Shown here one piece after another: positions 7,767 through 15,923 of a DNA stretch of 64,000 bases (position 1 is its first letter; each line of letters starts with the position of its first letter). The DNA is from Tsukamurella conjunctivitidis. GTDB taxonomy: Bacteria; Actinomycetota; Actinomycetes; Mycobacteriales; Mycobacteriaceae. The position numbers and the translations under genes were made by a program. The stretch spans positions 21,029 to 85,028 of the forward strand of contig NZ_VIGX01000016.1 in assembly GCF_007858475.1 (NCBI RefSeq), given 5' to 3'. Below the pieces are notes generated by a model. That model ran no database searches. It saw nothing but the letters and a program-made list of their open reading frames with translations, and was not told where the DNA came from.

Positions 7767-8661
7767 GCACCACCCGCCTGCCCGCGGTGTCCGCCCGCCA
7801 GACCTCGGCGACGGACTCCGCGGGCACGGCGGTGACGTCGATCTCGATGCCCAACTCCATGACCGCCTCGAGGATGTTCGGCCGTGCCGCGATCACCTCG
7901 TCGGCCGTGAACGACCCGAAACCGCTGCCCAGGAGCCGGATGTCGGTCGACCGCAGCAGCGCGCCGGGCAGCGCGATCTCTGCGCCCGCCATCGTGCCGA
8001 TCTGCACGAACTCGGCCGGACCCCGCTTCTCCAGCGCGGCCAGCGTCAGCTCCGCCGGGCGGCCCCAGAGGTAGTCGATCACCACGTCGATCTTCTCGGC
8101 CCGCAGCGCCTCCGCGATCTCGGCCTCCGGGGCGCCCAGGTCGACGGTGGCGTCCGCGCCCAGGGCGTCCAGCACGCCCGTGTTCCGCCCCGCCGCGATC
8201 ACCCGCGCGCCCAGGTGGCGGGCGACCGCCACCGCCGGCCGGCCCGAGCCGCCCGTCGCGCCGAGCACCAGCACCGTCTGCCCCGGCCGGACGCGGGCGC
8301 GCACCGTCATCGCCATCCACGACGACATGACCGCGTTCATCGCGGCCGCGGCCTGCAGGTCGTCGAGCGCGTCCGGGACGTCGACGAGCGCCGCCTCCGG
8401 TACCGCGATCGTCTCGGCGGCGGTGCCGGGCGCGGAGACGTAGACGCGGCGACCCTCCGCGGTGACGCCCACACCGTCGACCCCGATGACGAATCCCGGG
8501 TCCGCGGGGGAGGCGTAGTGCCGTCCGTCCGCGACGCCGCGGGCGAGGTTGTGCAGCGCGACCGCGCGCATGGCGACGGTGACCAGGCCGGGGCCGGTTG
8601 CGGGTTCGGTCGTGTCCGCCCAGGTCGGGGCGTCGGCGTAGGTGGCGAGTGCTGCCTTCAT
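7756..8661 (-). CDS. MDR-family zinc-free quinone oxidoreductase-like protein
   Basis: A 301-residue medium-chain dehydrogenase/reductase with no structural zinc cysteines. A GroES-like N-terminal part is followed by the nucleotide-binding motif LVLGATGGSGRPAV at about residue 130. The start is ATG 8661 with AAGGAG nine bases upstream. It is divergent from a TetR gene, and both promoters are overlapped by matching palindromes. This is the usual layout for a TetR-repressed detoxification enzyme, so the inducer may be its substrate (inference). Exact reaction unknown. Confidence 0.8.
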   Translation of the reverse strand: MKAALATYADAPTWADTTEPATGPGLVTVAMRAVALHNLARGVADGRHYASPADPGFVIGVDGVGVTAEGRRVYVSAPGTAAETIAVPEAALVDVPDALDDLQAAAAMNAVMSSWMAMTVRARVRPGQTVLVLGATGGSGRPAVAVARHLGARVIAAGRNTGVLDALGADATVDLGAPEAEIAEALRAEKIDVVIDYLWGRPAELTLAALEKRGPAEFVQIGTMAGAEIALPGALLRSTDIRLLGSGFGSFTADEVIAARPNILEAVMELGIEIDVTAVPAESVAEVWRADTAGRRVVLTL

Positions 8662-8670
8662 GACATCTCC

Positions 8671-8683
8671 TTAACAACGTTAA
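8671..8683. promoter_or_regulatory. Candidate TetR operator O1, TTAACNNNGTTAA
   Basis: TTAACAACGTTAA is a dyad with a 3-base centre. It lies in the 5' untranslated region of the oxidoreductase gene and overlaps its AAGGAG ribosome-binding site. The identical half-sites recur 26 bases away. Confidence 0.6.
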
Positions 8684-8696
8684 ATCGCTGTCGAGC

Positions 8697-8709
8697 TTAA
8701 CACCGTTAA
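8697..8709. promoter_or_regulatory. Candidate TetR operator O2, TTAACNNNGTTAA
   Basis: TTAACACCGTTAA has the same half-sites as O1. It overlaps both inferred -10 hexamers: TAAGGT at 8707-8712 for the TetR gene and, on the minus strand, TAAGCT at 8699-8694 for the oxidoreductase gene. A repressor bound here would block both directions. Confidence 0.65.
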
Positions 8710-8718
8710 GGTGGGAAC

Positions 8719-9348
8719 GTGGGATTGAACCGGGCGGACGTGGTCATCGCGGCGTTGGCCGTGCTCGACGAGGTGGGCGTCGAGAGCCTCACGCTGCGCC
8801 GGATCGCCGACCGCCTCGAGGTGAAGGCGCCCGCGCTGTACTGGCACTTCGCGTCCAAGCGCGACCTGCTGGACGAGATGGCTACCGAGCTCATGCGGCG
8901 CGCGCTCCCGAAGGGGCCGGTCCCGGGGGACTGGCGCGCCGAACTCCTCGACGGCGCCCGGCGCCTGCGGACCGTCCTGCGCGCCCATACCGACGGCGCG
9001 CGGGTCTTCAGCGGCTCCAAGTTCACCGACGTCGCGGTGGTCCGGGCGAGCGAGCGCCCGCTGCGCGTCCTCGTCGACGCGGGATTCCCGCTGCGCGACG
9101 CGGCGCTCGCGATGTCGAGCCTGCGCGACCTGGTGGTCGGCTTCGTCATCGAGGAGCAGGAGGTCTTCGGGCCCGACGGTGCGCCCCTGCCGGGCTACGA
9201 CCCGGAGGCGCGGGCCGCGGCCATCGGTGCACACGAGTACCCGCTCGCGGCTCAGGCGGGACCGACCGCATGGGGTTCGCCCGATGAGCGGTTCGACGAC
9301 GCCGTCCGATTCCTCCTCGACGGGCTCGCCGCGCGGCTACCCGGCTGA
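8719..9348 (+). CDS. TetR-family repressor (TetR_C-like ligand domain)
   Basis: A 209-residue dimeric DNA-binding regulator. The helix-turn-helix is in SLTLRRIADRLEVKAPALYWHFASKRDLL cut to its core RRIADRLEV..LYWHF at about residues 24-50; the remainder is an all-helical ligand domain resembling the tetracycline-repressor class. Start is GTG 8719: TAAGGT ends six bases before it, so the message is probably leaderless, and that -10 overlaps operator O2, implying autorepression. It most likely represses the divergent oxidoreductase gene. Ligand unknown. Confidence 0.85.
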   Translation: MGLNRADVVIAALAVLDEVGVESLTLRRIADRLEVKAPALYWHFASKRDLLDEMATELMRRALPKGPVPGDWRAELLDGARRLRTVLRAHTDGARVFSGSKFTDVAVVRASERPLRVLVDAGFPLRDAALAMSSLRDLVVGFVIEEQEVFGPDGAPLPGYDPEARAAAIGAHEYPLAAQAGPTAWGSPDERFDDAVRFLLDGLAARLPG

Positions 9349-9603
9349 GGCCCACAGGGCGCGCAGCGCGGCGTTCACCGCGCCCGGGTGCTGCGTGTGC
9401 GGGTAGTACCCCGGGACGCGCAGACGCCGGGCGCCGATCCGTTCCGCGACCGCGTTCGCGCAGGCCAGCAGTGGCTCGCCCGCGTAGCGCCGGTACTCCT
9501 CGGGTGCGTCGTCCCAGGTGCCGGTGATGACGAGCGCGGGCCACGGCGCGGCGGCCAGGGGCGCCAGCGGGGGATCCGCCTCCCATACCGGGCGCTCGCG
9601 CAT
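9337..9603 (-). pseudogene. C-terminal fragment of an alpha/beta-hydrolase
   Basis: An 88-residue frame whose whole length reads as the last third of an alpha/beta-hydrolase: a strand plus turn PALVITGTWDD, where the acid residue sits, and a C-terminal catalytic-His-like region YPHTQHPGAVNAAL. There is no nucleophile half. It has its own ATG with GGGGAG upstream, 18 bases after the carboxylesterase stop, and it overlaps the end of the TetR gene tail to tail. Either a decayed hydrolase that still has a start site, or a short protein derived from one. Enzyme activity alone is very unlikely. Confidence 0.5.
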
Positions 9604-9621
9604 GACGCTCTCCCCGGGCCG

Positions 9622-11106
9622 TCAGTGCGACGGGACGGGCGCGAAGGGCGCGGGCGGACGGCCGTGCCACAGTCGGCGCGAGGGCTCCTCCGGGTACGGC
9701 GCCGTCGTCGACGGGACGTCGAGGAGCCGCGTGCTCCGGCGTTCGGCGTCGAAGCGCGACCAGCCCGGATCGCCGGTGGTGCAGAACCGGACCCATGCGC
9801 CGAGCAGTTCGTCCGACAAGGCGCGCACCGCGGGCGCGGGATCGTCGCCGAAGAACATGCGTCCCGTCGGGCAGTCCGGCGTCCCGAAGGCGAGCGGGAC
9901 GTCGATGCTGTGGCAGGCGCCGTACACGTCGGTCTCCCAGCGGATCTCGAACAGGTACGTGGCGCCGCCGGCCGCGGTGTTGGCCTCCGCGAGCAGCACC
10001 GTCGGCATCCGGAAGGTGGCATCGGAGGAGACGATCTCCATCAACTGTTCCGCGGTCGCGTCCGGGTACGCGGCGCGGTAGTCGGCGGGGTCGCCGGGGG
10101 CGAAGGCCTCCAGCGCCCTGGCCGCGTCCTCGTCGGTGAAGGTGCCGCGGACGCCCATCATGACGCTGAACAGGCGGAACTCGTCGCGCATGTGTCCGGC
10201 GAGCAGGTCGATGCCCGCGGCGTTCCCGTCGGTCAATGCCTGCCACGGGGTCTGCGGCAGCAGGTCCCCGTCGATGATCGGGCAGACGACGATCCCCAGC
10301 TGGGAGAGGCGGCCCCACCGCTGACGGTGGGACGGCGCGTCCACGCAGAGAGCCGTCACCTCTTCGGCCAGCCGCTGCGGCGCCACCTCGGCGAAGCCGG
10401 CCGCGGTCGGTGCGACGCCGAGGCGCTCCGCGAGCGCGGCGGTGACCTCCGCCGCCAGCGCCGGGGTGATGTGCAGGCCGGGGACCGAGTGCGTGATGGC
10501 CCTGCGGAACAGTGAGCGGGCGGAGGATATCGCGAGCAGTGCGGCGACCGAGCCCGCGCCGCCGGACGTGCCGGCGACCGTCACCGCATCCGGATCGCCG
10601 CCGAACGCGGCGATGTTCCGGCGGACCCACTCGAGCGCGGCGATCTGGTCGAGCAGGCCCCGGTTCGACGGTGCGCCGTCGAGCAGGGCGAAGCCCTCCG
10701 CGCCCATCCGGCACTGGACGCCCACGACCACGAGGCCCTCGGTCGCGAGAGCGGTCGGGTCGAACATGGGATCCGCCGCCGTCCCCGCCATGTAACCGCC
10801 GCAGCAGATCCACACCAGGACGGGCAACCCCGATCGTCCTGGATCCGGGGTGCACACGTTCACGGTGAGCCAGTTCGCGTCGTCCGACGCCTCCGCCTTC
10901 GGTCCGGGCCCGGATTGCGGCGGCGGGGGACCGAAGTCGATCGCCGGCCGAACGCCGTCCCAGTGGGGGACGGGCTCCGGGGCGGCGAAGCGGAGCGGCC
11001 CCACGGGCGGCTGCGCGTAGGGGATTCCCCGGAAGACGGTGGTGCCCTCGACCCGCACGCCTCCGACGACGCCCTCGGCCGTCGTGACCCTCGATCGCTC
11101 CTGCAT
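9622..11106 (-). CDS. Type-B carboxylesterase family protein with altered active-site motifs
   Basis: A 494-residue alpha/beta-hydrolase of the carboxylesterase/cholinesterase type: GIPYAQPPVGPLRF near the N-terminus, the nucleophile elbow at about residue 180 and ACHSIDVPLAFG carrying the catalytic His. Two motifs are unusual. The oxyanion-hole HGGG is CCGG (in WICCGGYMAG), and GESAGG reads GTSGGA, keeping the Ser. ATG 11106 is preferred over the GTG at 11121 because AAGGGAG lies just before the ATG. A TAACGT hexamer on the minus strand at 11149-11144 is a plausible -10. Divergent from a second TetR gene, which may control it. Confidence 0.8.
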   Translation of the reverse strand: MQERSRVTTAEGVVGGVRVEGTTVFRGIPYAQPPVGPLRFAAPEPVPHWDGVRPAIDFGPPPPQSGPGPKAEASDDANWLTVNVCTPDPGRSGLPVLVWICCGGYMAGTAADPMFDPTALATEGLVVVGVQCRMGAEGFALLDGAPSNRGLLDQIAALEWVRRNIAAFGGDPDAVTVAGTSGGAGSVAALLAISSARSLFRRAITHSVPGLHITPALAAEVTAALAERLGVAPTAAGFAEVAPQRLAEEVTALCVDAPSHRQRWGRLSQLGIVVCPIIDGDLLPQTPWQALTDGNAAGIDLLAGHMRDEFRLFSVMMGVRGTFTDEDAARALEAFAPGDPADYRAAYPDATAEQLMEIVSSDATFRMPTVLLAEANTAAGGATYLFEIRWETDVYGACHSIDVPLAFGTPDCPTGRMFFGDDPAPAVRALSDELLGAWVRFCTTGDPGWSRFDAERRSTRLLDVPSTTAPYPEEPSRRLWHGRPPAPFAPVPSH

Positions 11107-11200
11107 GTCGGCTCCCTTCACCTGCGGCGTGTCTCCCGCCCCGACGTTATCAGCCAGCTGTATTATTGCAAGTGTATTGGAAAGATCGAGAGGGATTGCC

Positions 11201-11797
11201 GTGCCGAAACAGGTTGATCACCGGGAGCGTCGCGAGGAGATCGCCCGTGCCCTCTGGCGGGTGGTGGACGCCTCGGGCGTCCTCAAGCTGAGCCTGCGCG
11301 AGGTCGCCAAGGAAGCGGGGATGTCGCACGGCCAGCTGCAGCACTACTTCGCGTCCCGGCAGGAGCTGCTCGGCTTCGCCATGGACTTCGCGGCCGAGCG
11401 GACCGGTGCGCGCGTCGCGCAGGCGCTGGCCGATCTGGGGCCCGATCCGCATCCGCGCGACGTCCTGCGGCTGACGCTCGTCGAGATGCTGCCGTTCCAC
11501 GAGGACGCCCGTGTCACGAGCCGCATGAACGCCGCGTACGTCCTCGAGGCGCTGCACGACGAGGCGCTGCGGGACCGCGTCGGAGGCGGGATGCGGCAGG
11601 GTCGCGCGCAGGTGGAGGTGCTCATCCGGCAGGCGATCACGGACGGGCGCATCGCGGCCGGCCGTGCGCCGTCGACCGAAACGGACCGTGTGCTCGCGCT
11701 CACCGGCTTGACACCGCTGCTGGAGCTGCGGGTGATCGAGCCGGCCGACGCCCTCGCCGCGATCGACCGGCATCTCGACGACCTCTTCGCGCGGTGA
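11201..11797 (+). CDS. TetR-family regulator (BetI-like)
   Basis: A 198-residue regulator whose N-terminal helix-turn-helix (SLREVAKEAGMSHGQLQHYF) and length fit the BetI-like TetR subgroup. Start is GTG 11201 with AGGGA seven bases upstream; a TATTAT hexamer at 11161-11166 is a likely -10. It sits between the divergent carboxylesterase gene and the downstream AGCS symporter gene. A TTGCNNNNGTATT motif occurs both just before this gene and between it and the symporter, so control of either neighbour is possible. Despite the subgroup there is no betaine pathway gene nearby. Confidence 0.82.
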   Translation: MPKQVDHRERREEIARALWRVVDASGVLKLSLREVAKEAGMSHGQLQHYFASRQELLGFAMDFAAERTGARVAQALADLGPDPHPRDVLRLTLVEMLPFHEDARVTSRMNAAYVLEALHDEALRDRVGGGMRQGRAQVEVLIRQAITDGRIAAGRAPSTETDRVLALTGLTPLLELRVIEPADALAAIDRHLDDLFAR

Positions 11798-11888
11798 TCA
11801 CGCGGCAGTTTTGCGATCGTATTACGTGTTCGTGACGGATGATCGCCGATCCGCTCCACGGTCATGGGGCGGCCTTTAAGGTTGCTCC

Positions 11889-13427
11889 ATGTCCGACCTG
11901 CTGGCGACCCTGAACGAGTACGTGTGGAGTAAGGGGCTGATCTACCTCTGCCTGGGGGTGGGGATCTACTTCAGCGTCCGCTCCCGGCTGGTGCAGGTGC
12001 GGCAGATCCCGGCGATGCTGGGGCAGTTGAAGAAGGGTGAGAGCTCGGATTCGGGGGTCAGCTCCTTCCAGGCCCTCGCCATGTCGCTGGCGGGGCGCGT
12101 GGGCACCGGCAACATCGCCGGCGTCGCCACCGCCATCGCCTTCGGCGGCCCGGGCGCGGTGCTGTGGATGTGGGTCATGGCCTTCCTCGGCGCCTCGACC
12201 TCCTACGTGGAGTGCACGCTCGGGCAGATCTACAAGGAGCGCGACAAACTCACCGGCGAGTACCGCGGCGGACCCGCCTACTACTTCCGCCGGGCCTTCG
12301 CCCACGGTAAGTACGCAGTGGTCGGCAACGTGTACGGCATGCTCTTCGCCGCGGTCACCGTGCTGGCCTGCGGCCTGCTGATGCCGATGGTGCAGGCGAA
12401 CTCGATGGCCGTCGCCATGGAGGGTGCCTGGGGGATCGAGCCCTGGATCGTCGCCCTCGGCACCGTTATCGTGCTGGCCTTCGTGATCATCGGCGGCGTG
12501 AAGCGGATCGCGACCTTCGCCTCGATCGTGGTGCCCTTCATGGCGGTCCTCTACATTTTGGCGGCCCTGATCATCATGGCCTTCAACGCCGGAGCTATCC
12601 CCGGCGTCCTCGAGCTGATCGTCCGCGAGGCCTTCGACCTCTCGGCCGGCTTCGGCGCGCTCGTCGGCACCGCCGTCATGTGGGGCGTCAAGCGCGGCGT
12701 CTACTCCAATGAGGCCGGGCAGGGCACTGGCCCGCACGCCGCCGCGGCCGCCGAGGTCAGCCACCCCGCGAAGCAGGGGCTCGCGCAGGCCTTCGCCGTG
12801 TACGTCGACACGCTGTTCGTCTGCTCAGCCACCGCGTTCATCATCCTCAGCACCGGTGCCTACCGCGTCTTCGAGGGAGACTCCGCGTCCGGCCGTGTGC
12901 TCGCCGACGGCGGCGCGCTCGTCGGCGACCCCGAAGTCGGGCCGGCGTACGCACAGCAGGGTTTCGACACCGTCTTCAACGGCTCCGGAGCCAGCTTCAT
13001 CGCGATCTCACTGGCCTTCTTCTGCTTCACGACGATCGTCGCCTACTACTACATGGCCGAGACCAACCTCCGGTTCATCCTGGGCCGCGCGGCCACCGCG
13101 ATCGTGCCCGTCCTCAGCGCCCCGCTCGGCCGTATCCTCACGATGCTGCTGCAGATGCTGATCCTGGCCTCGGTGGCGATCGGCGCGGTGTCCACCGCGA
13201 AGGACGCCTGGGCGATGGGTGACCTCGGGGTCGGGCTCATGGCGTGGCTCAACATCATCGGCATCCTGGTGCTGCAGAACGCGGCCTTCGCGGCCCTGCG
13301 CGATTTCGAGCGGCAGCAGAAGCTGGGCATCGACCCGCAGTTCGACCCGACGCCGCTGGGCATCGTCAACGCCACCTTCTGGGAGGAGCGCGCGGCCTCG
13401 CGCCGCGCCGACCCCGTCGACGCCTAG
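11889..13427 (+). CDS. Alanine/glycine:cation symporter (AGCS family)
   Basis: A 512-residue sodium- or proton-coupled amino-acid transporter with about 10-11 membrane helices. AGCS landmarks include FQALAMSLAGRVGTGNIAG near residue 60 (family signature), GGPAYYF and GVKRGVYSNEAGQGTGPHAA near 265. Start is ATG 11889, six bases after a TAAGGT hexamer at 11877-11882 and without a Shine-Dalgarno sequence, so the transcript is probably leaderless. Substrate is presumably alanine, glycine or a related amino acid (family knowledge). It is the last gene of the accessory block before rpsB. Confidence 0.9.
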   Translation: MSDLLATLNEYVWSKGLIYLCLGVGIYFSVRSRLVQVRQIPAMLGQLKKGESSDSGVSSFQALAMSLAGRVGTGNIAGVATAIAFGGPGAVLWMWVMAFLGASTSYVECTLGQIYKERDKLTGEYRGGPAYYFRRAFAHGKYAVVGNVYGMLFAAVTVLACGLLMPMVQANSMAVAMEGAWGIEPWIVALGTVIVLAFVIIGGVKRIATFASIVVPFMAVLYILAALIIMAFNAGAIPGVLELIVREAFDLSAGFGALVGTAVMWGVKRGVYSNEAGQGTGPHAAAAAEVSHPAKQGLAQAFAVYVDTLFVCSATAFIILSTGAYRVFEGDSASGRVLADGGALVGDPEVGPAYAQQGFDTVFNGSGASFIAISLAFFCFTTIVAYYYMAETNLRFILGRAATAIVPVLSAPLGRILTMLLQMLILASVAIGAVSTAKDAWAMGDLGVGLMAWLNIIGILVLQNAAFAALRDFERQQKLGIDPQFDPTPLGIVNATFWEERAASRRADPVDA

Positions 13428-13435
13428 TCGGCTCG

Positions 13436-13475
13436 GCACCGTCGACCTGCGGTGACGGTGCGATTTCGCAGGTCG
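13436..13475 (+). terminator. Overlapping inverted repeats: probable symporter terminator next to the rpsB promoter
   Basis: Eight-base stem GCACCGTC (13436-13443) with GACGGTGC (13454-13461), and a nine-base stem CGACCTGCG (13443-13451) with CGCAGGTCG (13467-13475). The two cannot form together. The second overlaps the putative rpsB -35. No T-run follows, as is common in high-GC actinobacteria. It may be a terminator, an operator or both. Confidence 0.45.
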
Positions 13476-13493
13476 GCGCCGCGGGCGTACACT
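13465..13493 (+). promoter_or_regulatory. Putative rpsB-tsf promoter
   Basis: TTCGCA at 13465-13470 and TACACT at 13488-13493 match TTGACA and TATAAT at four of six positions each and are 17 bases apart. Initiation near 13500 would give a leader of about 190 bases before rpsB. Confidence 0.5.
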
Positions 13494-13499
13494 TGCCCT

Positions 13500-13691
13500 T
13501 GCGCTCCGTCCGGATGGCGGAGTGACTACGCGTGTTCCCCAGCGCCCATGGCGTGCCGTACAGCGCGGTCTCCTTCCCGAAGGAGTGCAGTGCGGCGGAA
13601 CACCAGGACACCGCGCATCGCCTCTCGTCCGCCGACCAGCGGAAACGAGGGTCGTCGCGGCGTGTACAACTGCAACTACGAAAGAGGCATC
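13500..13691 (+). ncRNA. Structured 5' leader of the rpsB-tsf mRNA
   Basis: Three strong stems are visible. GTGTTCC (13532-13538) pairs with GGAACAC (13597-13603); inside it CTCCTT (13570-13575) pairs with AAGGAG (13580-13585). CTCTCGT-CCGC (13622-13632) pairs with GCGG (13639-13642) and ACGAGGG (13645-13651) with one G-U pair. Length and position suggest autoregulation by S2, as in other bacteria with rpsB leaders, but no known class was recognised. The ribosome-binding site AAAGAGG lies just downstream. Confidence 0.45.
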
Positions 13692-14537
13692 ATGGCTGTC
13701 GTCACCATGAAGCAGCTGCTGGACAGCGGCGCGCACTTCGGTCACCAGACTCGTCGGTGGAACCCGAAGATGAAGCGTTTCATCTTCACCGACCGCAACG
13801 GCATCTACATCATCGATCTGCAGCAGACGCTGACCTACATCGACAAGGCCTACGAGTTCGTCAAGGAGACCGTCGCCCACGGTGGCACCGTTCTCTTCGT
13901 CGGCACCAAGAAGCAGGCCCAGGAGTCGATCGCCGAAGAGGCCACCCGCGTCGGCATGCCCTACGTGAACCAGCGCTGGCTGGGCGGCATGCTCACCAAC
14001 TTCCAGACGGTCCACAAGCGTCTTCAGCGCATGAAGGAGCTGGAGACCATGGAGCAGACCGGTGGCTTCGAGGGTCGCACCAAGAAGGAAATCCTCATGC
14101 TCACGCGTGAGAAGAACAAGCTCGAGCGCACCCTCGGCGGCATCCGCGACATGGCCAAGGTCCCCTCGGCCATCTGGGTCGTGGACACCAACAAGGAGCA
14201 CATCGCCGTGGGCGAGGCCCGCAAGCTGGGTATCCCGGTCATCGCGATCCTCGACACCAACTGCGATCCCGATCTCGTCGACTACCCGATCCCGGGCAAC
14301 GACGACGCGATCCGCTCCGCCGCTCTGCTGACCAAGGTCGTGGCTTCGGCTGTGGCCGAGGGCGTGCAGGCCCGCGCTGGCGTCGCCACCGGCGATGCCA
14401 AGCCCGAGGCCGGCGCCGGCGAGCCCCTCGCCGAGTGGGAGCAGGAGCTGCTGGAGTCCGCCACCGTCGCTGCCGAGGCCCCCGCGGCCGAGGCCGTCGC
14501 GACCGAGGCGCCCGCCACCGAGACCCCGGAAGCCTGA
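13692..14537 (+). CDS. rpsB: 30S ribosomal protein S2
   Basis: Structural protein of the small ribosomal subunit, 281 residues. The N-terminus [19 protein letters not shown] and the signature [13 protein letters not shown] are textbook S2. The last 40 residues form an Ala/Glu/Thr-rich extension beyond the folded domain, common in actinobacteria. Start is ATG 13692 with AAAGAGG seven to ten bases upstream. Followed 47 bases later by tsf, the usual cotranscribed partner. Confidence 0.98.
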   Translation: MAVVTMKQLLDSGAHFGHQTRRWNPKMKRFIFTDRNGIYIIDLQQTLTYIDKAYEFVKETVAHGGTVLFVGTKKQAQESIAEEATRVGMPYVNQRWLGGMLTNFQTVHKRLQRMKELETMEQTGGFEGRTKKEILMLTREKNKLERTLGGIRDMAKVPSAIWVVDTNKEHIAVGEARKLGIPVIAILDTNCDPDLVDYPIPGNDDAIRSAALLTKVVASAVAEGVQARAGVATGDAKPEAGAGEPLAEWEQELLESATVAAEAPAAEAVATEAPATETPEA

Positions 14538-14584
14538 TCGTTTCCGGTCGCACGACCTTCCCTTCTTAGATAGGAGCCGCATAC

Positions 14585-15409
14585 ATGGCGAACTACACCG
14601 CCGCTGACGTCAAGCGTCTCCGCGACCTCACCGGGTCGGGGATGATGGACTGCAAGAACGCGCTCACCGAGACCGACGGCGATTTCGACAAGGCCGTCGA
14701 GGTGCTGCGCATCAAGGGTGCGAAGGACGTCGGCAAGCGCGCCGGCCGTTCGACCGCCGAGGGCCTCGTGGCCGCCAAGGACGGCGTGCTCATCGAGCTC
14801 AACTCCGAGACCGACTTCGTTGCGAAGAACGAGGAGTTCCAGCAGCTCGCCGACGCGATCGTCGCCGCCGCTGCCGCGTCGGACGCCGCGACCGTCGAGG
14901 CCGTGCTCGAGCTGCCGCTCGAGGGCGAGACCGTCGCGTCGCGCATCGAGGCCGCATCGGCCAAGCTGGGCGAGAAGCTCGTGCTGCGCCGCATCGCGCG
15001 CTACGACGGCCCCGTCGCCGTCTACCTCCACAAGCGCAGCTCGGACCTGCCGCCCGCCGTGGGCGTGCTGGTCTCGTTCTCGGGCGAGGGCGACGCCGCT
15101 GCCGAGGCCGCTCGCGGCGCCGGCATGCAGGTCGCCGCGCTCAAGGCGAAGTACGCCAGCCGGGACGAGGTTCCGGCCGACGTCATCGAGAACGAGCGTC
15201 GCATCGCCGAGGAGACCGCGCGTGCCGAGGGCAAGCCGGAGCAGGCGCTGTCGAAGATCGTCGAGGGCAAGACCGTGGCCTACTACAAGGACACCGTCCT
15301 CCCGGATCAGCCGTCGGTGACCGACAACAAGAAGTCCGTCCAGCAGGTGCTGGACGAGGCCGGCGTGAAGGTTCTCGCCTTCACCCGCTTCGAGGTCGGC
15401 CAGGAGTAG
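14585..15409 (+). CDS. tsf: Elongation factor Ts
   Basis: Guanine-nucleotide exchange factor for EF-Tu, 274 residues. The N-terminal UBA-like domain contains [16 protein letters not shown], and the core includes [17 protein letters not shown], which contacts EF-Tu. Start ATG 14585 has GGAG nine bases upstream. Second gene of the rpsB-tsf operon, closed by a 16-bp terminator stem directly downstream. Confidence 0.98.
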   Translation: MANYTAADVKRLRDLTGSGMMDCKNALTETDGDFDKAVEVLRIKGAKDVGKRAGRSTAEGLVAAKDGVLIELNSETDFVAKNEEFQQLADAIVAAAAASDAATVEAVLELPLEGETVASRIEAASAKLGEKLVLRRIARYDGPVAVYLHKRSSDLPPAVGVLVSFSGEGDAAAEAARGAGMQVAALKAKYASRDEVPADVIENERRIAEETARAEGKPEQALSKIVEGKTVAYYKDTVLPDQPSVTDNKKSVQQVLDEAGVKVLAFTRFEVGQE

Positions 15410-15425
15410 TCCTCCCGTCCCGCGC

Positions 15426-15462
15426 ACGAGGCCCGCACCGATGAAGTCGGTGCGGGCCTCGT
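15426..15462 (+). terminator. Intrinsic terminator after tsf
   Basis: A perfect 16-bp stem (15426-15441 with 15447-15462) around the loop TGAAG; the core is GGCCCGCACCGA. There is no U-tract, only CGTCTC. The same stem core recurs after proS. Confidence 0.85.
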
Positions 15463-15527
15463 CGTCTCTGCGCCCGCGTGCGGATTTCTTCAAGCCCCCC
15501 GCGCCGTCGGCTGCCAGTCTTGAAGGC

Positions 15528-15923
15528 ATGAACACGACACGCACCGACACGAACATCTGGCCCGGACTCACCTACGACGACGCGCTGGCCGCGCGGGAAT
15601 GGCTGCGCAGGATCGGCTTCGACGAGGGCATCCTCGTCGAGGGCGACGGGGAGGGCGAGGTCGTCCACTCCGAGATGCTCTGGCCCGACGGCGGTCGGGT
15701 CATGGTCCATTCCACCTGCAAGCAGGACGCCACCTTCTCCACGCCCACCGGCAGCGGCAGCGTCTACGTGGTCGTCACCGACCCCGACGCCGTGTACGTC
15801 CGCGCCACCGAGCTCGGCGCCCGCCTGGTGCGCGACATGGCGGAGGAGGACTATGGGTCCAAGGGATTCTCCGTCGCCGACCCGGAGGGCAACACGTGGA
15901 GTTTCGGTACCTACGCGGGGTGA
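15528..15923 (+). CDS. VOC/glyoxalase-superfamily protein
   Basis: A 131-residue single vicinal-oxygen-chelate module: LTYDDALAAREWLRRIGF at the start, VYVVVTDPDAVYVRATELGARLVRDM in the second half, and the C-terminal DPEGNTWSFGTY typical of PhnB/YdcJ-like VOC proteins. Start ATG 15528 has GAAGG three bases upstream. Its stop overlaps the GTG of the downstream AraC-type regulator by four bases, so the two are cotranslated. Metal ligands and substrate cannot be fixed by eye. Confidence 0.8.
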   Translation: MNTTRTDTNIWPGLTYDDALAAREWLRRIGFDEGILVEGDGEGEVVHSEMLWPDGGRVMVHSTCKQDATFSTPTGSGSVYVVVTDPDAVYVRATELGARLVRDMAEEDYGSKGFSVADPEGNTWSFGTYAG

